Origin: Nocardia brasiliensis IFM 10847
GTDB lineage: Bacteria > Actinomycetota > Actinomycetes > Mycobacteriales > Mycobacteriaceae
DNA: 64,000 nucleotides
Direction: 5' to 3'
Assembly (NCBI RefSeq): GCF_000710915.1
Contig: NZ_BAUA01000077.1
Span: 4,027 to 68,026 of the forward strand
How positions within the stretch are numbered: the first letter of the stretch is position 1; every line of letters starts with the position of its first letter. A program made the translations under genes and the position numbers. Positions 60,067 to 64,000 of the stretch are shown here, in pieces. The notes under the pieces were generated by a model, which had not been told where the DNA came from, searched no databases, and was given only the letters and a program-made list of their open reading frames with translations.

Positions 60067-60159
60067 GCCCTAGACCCTGGCCGGACCACGGTCCGTTAAC
60101 CAGACCGCCGTTATCCTGGACCTGACAGGGCGAGGGTAAGCCTCCCAGGAAACGGCACG

Positions 60160-61002
60160 ATGGAGCCCATGGCACGCAACGGATTCGCGGAGTTCCTCAT
60201 CGCACGCCGGGCCGAACTACGGCCCGGCGACGTCGGCATGCCGGAGGGCAGGCGGCGCCGGACCCCAGGACTGCGCCGCGAAGAGGTGGCCGTCCGGGCC
60301 GGGGTGAGCGCGGACTATCTGGCCCGGCTCGAACAGGGCCGCGACACCAATCCGTCCGTCGCGGTGATCGACGCGCTGGCCGACGCGCTGCTGCTGCGCG
60401 GCAACGAACGCCACCACTTCAGCATGCTCGCCCTGGCCTCCGGCAACGAATCCAACTGCCCGGGCAGCGAATCCGCCGAGGAACAGGTCGCGGACACGAT
60501 CGAGTCGATCCTGCGGGCGCTGCAGCCCACCCCGGCTTTCGTGATCGGCAGGCGGTTGAACGTACTGGGCTGGAACGCCGCCTGGGCCGAGTTCGCCGCG
60601 CCGCTCGGCCTGCTGGACGGGGACAGCCAGCCGAACCTGGCCTGGTACACCTTCCGGCATCCGACCGCGCGGACGGTGCTGCGCAACTGGTCCGAGGCGG
60701 CCGATATCTTCACCGCCGCGCTCGCCCGCGCGAAACTCCGCTGGCCGGGCGACGATTCGCTGCTGAAGACGATCGACGCGCTGCGCCGCCAACCGGAGTT
60801 CGCGGCCCGCTGGAAGCCGCACCACGTGGGCGCGCGCATCTCCGGCATGCTGCAGCTGGACCACCCGGTGCACGGGCGGGTCGACGTGCCGTTCGAAACC
60901 TTGGAAGCCGACCGCGATCAGAGCGTCATCGTCTGGCTGGTCGACCAGGCCCAGACGCAGACCCAGGGCCTGCGTCTGGTTCGTCCGGCCGCGAACGAGT
61001 AG
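60160..61002 (+). CDS. XRE-family regulator with MmyB-like ligand domain
   Basis: A 280-residue regulator. The N-terminal helix-turn-helix has RTPGLRREEVAVRAGVSADYLARLEQGRDTNPS and IDALADALLL. The rest is the MmyB-like PAS-type ligand domain (LQPTPAFVIGRRLNVLGWNAAWAEFA). Many actinobacteria use these to control a neighbouring oxidoreductase, but none adjoins here. ATG 60160 with AGGAAA seven nt upstream is preferred; ATG 60169 is possible. It stops 1 bp before the convergent ferritin-like gene. Confidence 0.88.
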   Translation: MEPMARNGFAEFLIARRAELRPGDVGMPEGRRRRTPGLRREEVAVRAGVSADYLARLEQGRDTNPSVAVIDALADALLLRGNERHHFSMLALASGNESNCPGSESAEEQVADTIESILRALQPTPAFVIGRRLNVLGWNAAWAEFAAPLGLLDGDSQPNLAWYTFRHPTARTVLRNWSEAADIFTAALARAKLRWPGDDSLLKTIDALRRQPEFAARWKPHHVGARISGMLQLDHPVHGRVDVPFETLEADRDQSVIVWLVDQAQTQTQGLRLVRPAANE

Positions 61003-61003
61003 G

Positions 61004-61693
61004 TCAGAGACCGAGCTTGGCCATGCGCTCGGCGTGGCTGGTCTGCATGCGCTCGAACAGCGCGGCGATGCCGTTCAGGTCACCGGTGGCGCTGAGCACC
61101 AGCTCGGTCAGCTCGTCGCGCTGGGCCATCACGTACTGCGCCTGGGTGATCGCCTCGCCCAGCAGGCGCCGGCCCCAGAGGGTGAGCCGGTCGCGCTCGG
61201 AGCGGCTGGTCTCGACCGCGCGACGCACCTCCTCCACCACGAACTCGGAGTGACTGGTCTCTTCCAGCACGTCCCGGACGACGGCCGCGACCTCGGGGGT
61301 GAGCGCCCCGGCGATCTCGGTGTAGAAGTCGGCGGCGATGCCGTCGCCGACGTAGAACTTCACCATCGACTCGAGCCAGGTCGACGGGTCGGTGGAGGCG
61401 TGGTAGGCGTCCAGTGCCCGGACGAACGGGGCCATCGCGTCGAAGATGTCGACGCCGCGTTCGGCCAGCGCCGACTCCAGTGCTTTGAAGTGGCCCATCT
61501 CGGCGGAGGCCATCTTGGCGACCGCTACCTTGCCGCGCAGCGTCGGCGACAGCTTGGCTTCCTCGGCCAGCCGGTAGAACGCGGAGATCTCGCCGTAGGC
61601 GAGCACCGCGAACAGATCGATGACTCCGGGATGGTCGGCGGGGATGGAGTCTGCGGACGAAACACCCGGCGCGGCAGGTGACTGTGCTCCCAT
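61004..61693 (-). CDS. ferritin-like fold protein (Rv3210c orthologue)
   Basis: A 229-residue four-helix protein. Two ExxH-type iron motifs occur: AEMGHFKAL and LEETSHSEFV, with further Glu in AYGEISAFYRLAEEA, as in diiron tRNA-modifying MiaE-like enzymes. Mycobacterial orthologues follow the DUF3107 gene closely; here YceI and an XRE gene are between them. The substrate is unknown. The next backbone gene in M. tuberculosis, rhlE, is not found here. Confidence 0.85.
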   Translation of the reverse strand: MGAQSPAAPGVSSADSIPADHPGVIDLFAVLAYGEISAFYRLAEEAKLSPTLRGKVAVAKMASAEMGHFKALESALAERGVDIFDAMAPFVRALDAYHASTDPSTWLESMVKFYVGDGIAADFYTEIAGALTPEVAAVVRDVLEETSHSEFVVEEVRRAVETSRSERDRLTLWGRRLLGEAITQAQYVMAQRDELTELVLSATGDLNGIAALFERMQTSHAERMAKLGL

Positions 61694-61764
61694 GACCCCA
61701 GACTAGTACTCCGCCGCGCTCGTGCCCGCCGTCGGCGGCACCTGCGCCGGAATTCCCCGCGCGC

Positions 61765-62832
61765 TCATGCCGATTCGGCCAGGAACTTGTCCAGATAGGC
61801 CCATGTGGTGCCACGCGCCTCGGGCCCGGTGAGGATGCCCAGGTGGCTACCGGGCGAGGTCTCGTAGCGGACCGAGGCGGCGCCGGTGAGGTTGCGCGCG
61901 CCCGCCTCGACCGCGGCCGCGGCGGTGATCACGTCGCTCGGCCCGCCGACCAGCAGTACCGGCGCGCTCACCTGCGCCAGCTCGATGCGCCGCGCGCCGA
62001 GCCGGACCACACCGCGGCCGATGTCGTTGTTCAGGATCAGCCGCCCCCACAGCTGGCCGTAGAAGCGGCCGGGGTAGCCGGGCATCTCCGCCATGAAGCG
62101 GTCGATGGTCTGCATCCGCGCCAGCGTCTCGGTGCGCGCGATATTGCTCGCGACGAACCATGGCCGGGTCAGCTCGCGATCCCACGCGGTGACCCTGTAG
62201 GCGATCCTGGTAAGCGACGCGGGCACGCCACCGGCCGCGCGGACCAGCGTCGAGGTGCCGATCCCGCCGGTGAACCGGGCGACCGCGCGCAACTGCGGGA
62301 TACCGGCCATCTTGTCGTAGTCCAGCGGCGAGCCGACCGCGGTGATCGACCGGATCGGCAACTCGGCGTGCGCGGCGGCGGTGAGCAGCGCCAGCGTGCC
62401 GCCCAGCGACCAGCCGACCAGATCGACCGGTACGCCGCCGCGATCGGCGGAGGCGCGCAGCACCGCCTCGGGCAGGATCTCGTCGATCCAGTCCTCGAAG
62501 CCCATCCGCCGGTCGGCGAAGGTGATCTCGCCGTAGTCGATGACGTAGGGGGCGCGGCCCGTCTCCAGCAGGAACCCGGCCAGGCTCTGGTCGGGGCGCA
62601 GGTCGAAGCAGGTGGCCGGCGCAGCCAGCGGCGGCACCAGCAGGACGGCAGAATCCGTTGCGGTGGAAGCATTTTCGGGCGCACCGGGGCGATGCTCGAA
62701 CCGGCGCAACTGGCGATGCGGCTCGTCCCACAGCACCGTCGACGGGGTGGGATCGGGCGCCTCGACGCCCGATCCGAAGGTCAGTGCCCACGCGTTGCGC
62801 GCGGCGATCGTGACGGTGTCCGCGATATTCAC
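61765..62832 (-). CDS. alpha/beta hydrolase, class III PHA-synthase/PhaC-like
   Basis: A 355-residue protein. Its layout matches PhaC-like proteins: VLLVPPLAAPATCFDLRPDQSLAGFLLETGRAPYVIDYGEI, nucleophile elbow GWSLGG (Ser instead of the PHA-synthase Cys), PVLLVGGPSDVI for the acid, and SPGSHLGIL for the histidine. The Ser nucleophile argues for an esterase or depolymerase-type hydrolase. Cytosolic, no signal peptide. Mycobacterial homologues are usually annotated as alpha/beta hydrolases. Confidence 0.85.
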   Translation of the reverse strand: MNIADTVTIAARNAWALTFGSGVEAPDPTPSTVLWDEPHRQLRRFEHRPGAPENASTATDSAVLLVPPLAAPATCFDLRPDQSLAGFLLETGRAPYVIDYGEITFADRRMGFEDWIDEILPEAVLRASADRGGVPVDLVGWSLGGTLALLTAAAHAELPIRSITAVGSPLDYDKMAGIPQLRAVARFTGGIGTSTLVRAAGGVPASLTRIAYRVTAWDRELTRPWFVASNIARTETLARMQTIDRFMAEMPGYPGRFYGQLWGRLILNNDIGRGVVRLGARRIELAQVSAPVLLVGGPSDVITAAAAVEAGARNLTGAASVRYETSPGSHLGILTGPEARGTTWAYLDKFLAESA

Positions 62833-62901
62833 ACCGAGAATGTCTCATATCTCGGTACCGGCGGTAACAGGCAAGTCCGGTTTGTGGCGAACACCCCTTC
62901 G

Positions 62902-63759
62902 TCAGCCCCGGCCCATGGCGACCGGGGTGACGGGCGGCAACACCGTCTCCCGCACCCGTCGCACCAGCGGCGCGAGCGAAGTCGTCAGCTCGGCGACGCC
63001 GCCGGCGGACAGCGCGGCCAGGCCGCCGTTCCACGCCGCCTTGTCGGTAGTGGCCTCCACCCGGGTGAGCAGTTCGCCGCCGCTGCCGGTGAGCGCGGGA
63101 TTGCCCGGCTCCCCCCGCACCAGGCCCCTGGCCCGCAGATCGTCGCAGGTGTCCGCCCAGTCGCGCTCGGACAGACCACGCGCGGGCCGCATCACCGATT
63201 CCGGCGCCTTGCCCGCGGCCACCTGCATGATCAGCGCCTCGCGACCGGTCAGGCCGTGTGCCACGAGCGCGGCGACATGCCCGTCGCCGCGATGCTCGCG
63301 CAACGAGCTGGCCAGCTGCCACAGCGCGCCGACCGGATCAGCGGGCAGCGGCAGCGCCGCGTTCGCCGCGAACAGCGGCCTGCCGGTCGGATCGGCGTCG
63401 CGCTGCACCGGAGCGAGCAGTTCCACCGCGCGGGCGCATTCGGCCTCGCCCGCGCCGAGCCCCCGCAGCAGCGCCGCGGAGAAATCGAGGCGCGCCTCCA
63501 GACACTGCCGCGGGGTCGCCCGCGCCCAGGCGTCCGGCACCGCTTTGCGCACCATATCCGGATGAAAACCGGCAAAAGTCGCCGACACTGTGGCGGCGGT
63601 CACGGCACCGAGCGGTGCGGCCCGAAATGCGAAGTACGTTTGCCAGTAACCGCGCAGCCCGATCGCAACGCCCGCCTCCTTGACACCGGCCCCGAAATAG
63701 ACCACATCGTGTAGCGGTTCGAGCGTCGTCCAGATTTGCCGCGCAGGATGAATTGCCAT
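62902..63759 (-). CDS. SCO6745 family protein
   Basis: A 285-residue protein starting MAIHPARQIWTTLEPLHDVVYFG and ending with a helical domain (GLSERDWADTCDDLRARGLV, resembling a winged helix). It matches SCO6745-type proteins of actinobacteria: YFAFRAAPLGAV, FAGFHPDMVRKAVPDAWARATP. No enzymatic motif; function unknown. ATG 63759 is chosen since the continuing frame upstream lacks the family's pattern. Confidence 0.85.
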   Translation of the reverse strand: MAIHPARQIWTTLEPLHDVVYFGAGVKEAGVAIGLRGYWQTYFAFRAAPLGAVTAATVSATFAGFHPDMVRKAVPDAWARATPRQCLEARLDFSAALLRGLGAGEAECARAVELLAPVQRDADPTGRPLFAANAALPLPADPVGALWQLASSLREHRGDGHVAALVAHGLTGREALIMQVAAGKAPESVMRPARGLSERDWADTCDDLRARGLVRGEPGNPALTGSGGELLTRVEATTDKAAWNGGLAALSAGGVAELTTSLAPLVRRVRETVLPPVTPVAMGRG

Positions 63760-64000
63760 GTCGCGCAGCGTACGTCGATGAACGACGCGGGGATACCGTA
63801 GTTCGGATTCCGAATAAACGGCGGTGGCAATTCGAGCCGCGCACAATATCACGCTACAATCGCAGCGGACAACGAAATGTTTCGCTCGACGGAGTTGCCA
63901 GATCTGTGCGTCGACCGCCACCGCGGTACTCCGCAGATCGCCCGCACCGAGTTGTCGAGCAGCGGTTTCGTCGTCCAGGAAAATGTGCGCGCACCAGATC
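63760..64000. other. right edge, no assignable gene
   Basis: The minus-strand frame of the SCO6745 gene stays open to the window edge. A segment reading IFLDDETAARQLGAGDLRSTAVAVDAQIWQLRRAKH (first 20 residues IFLDDETAARQLGAGDLRST) looks somewhat protein-like, then becomes Cys/Arg-rich, so a gene fragment from beyond the edge is possible. I see no motif, RNA or repeat here. Confidence 0.4.

Overview
The window is high-GC actinobacterial DNA and most likely comes from Nocardia or a close mycolic-acid relative. The evidence is gene order. From left to right it carries orthologues of the Mycobacterium tuberculosis Rv3193c-Rv3210c neighbourhood: a UPF0182 membrane protein, a PDZ/Lon-like protease, a DUF2342 metalloprotease, a ThiF/cyclodehydratase-like protein, an ABC1 kinase, WhiB7, UvrD2, mycoredoxin, NudC, a K+ channel, AdnB, AdnA, a LipV-like hydrolase, an alkyltransferase-like protein, and then after a long insertion a TIGR02569 protein, MoeZ, a DUF3152 protein, a TetR regulator, DUF3107 and a ferritin-like protein. 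An antigen-85-like secreted esterase fits a mycolate-containing cell envelope.

Layout. 1-7.1 kb: protease and kinase backbone genes plus a secreted subtilisin-inhibitor-like protein and an XRE/cupin regulator. 7.2-8.2 kb: whiB7 behind a leader of about 550 nt that contains a 114-codon upstream ORF ending in a cluster of rare arginine codons, followed 23 nt later by an intrinsic terminator. This looks like a translation-sensing attenuator. 8.2-24 kb: DNA repair (uvrD2, adnA, adnB), redox and NAD metabolism (mycoredoxin, nudC), a K+ channel, and a three-gene operon with its own MarR regulator behind a 26-bp perfect palindrome. Both Adn subunits carry unusual low-complexity inserts; the one in AdnA is built from a 30-bp tandem repeat.

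25-54.6 kb is an accessory block inserted between two genes that are adjacent in M. tuberculosis (the Rv3204 and Rv3205c orthologues). It holds a MobA-MoeA fusion, a small glutamine-rich protein, a sulfatase pseudogene, a methionine-salvage operon (an mtnA-mtnB fusion, mtnD, mtnC), an aminoglycoside-nucleotidyltransferase-like gene with a G-quadruplex motif at its start codon, a Tat-exported phosphatase, the Ag85-like esterase, a single-module NRPS (C-A-PCP-TE) with a partner of unknown function, and an assimilatory nitrite-reduction cluster (nirB, nirD, a HemD-like regulator and a sirohydrochlorin chelatase) with nitrate and related transporters.

54.6-64 kb returns to the conserved backbone (TIGR02569, moeZ, DUF3152, TetR, DUF3107), then YceI, an XRE regulator, a ferritin-like protein, an alpha/beta hydrolase and an SCO6745-family protein. 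I saw no rRNA, tRNA, CRISPR array, insertion sequence or prophage. Most genes have short gaps or 4-nt overlaps with their neighbours, and several convergent pairs are separated by strong inverted-repeat terminators.
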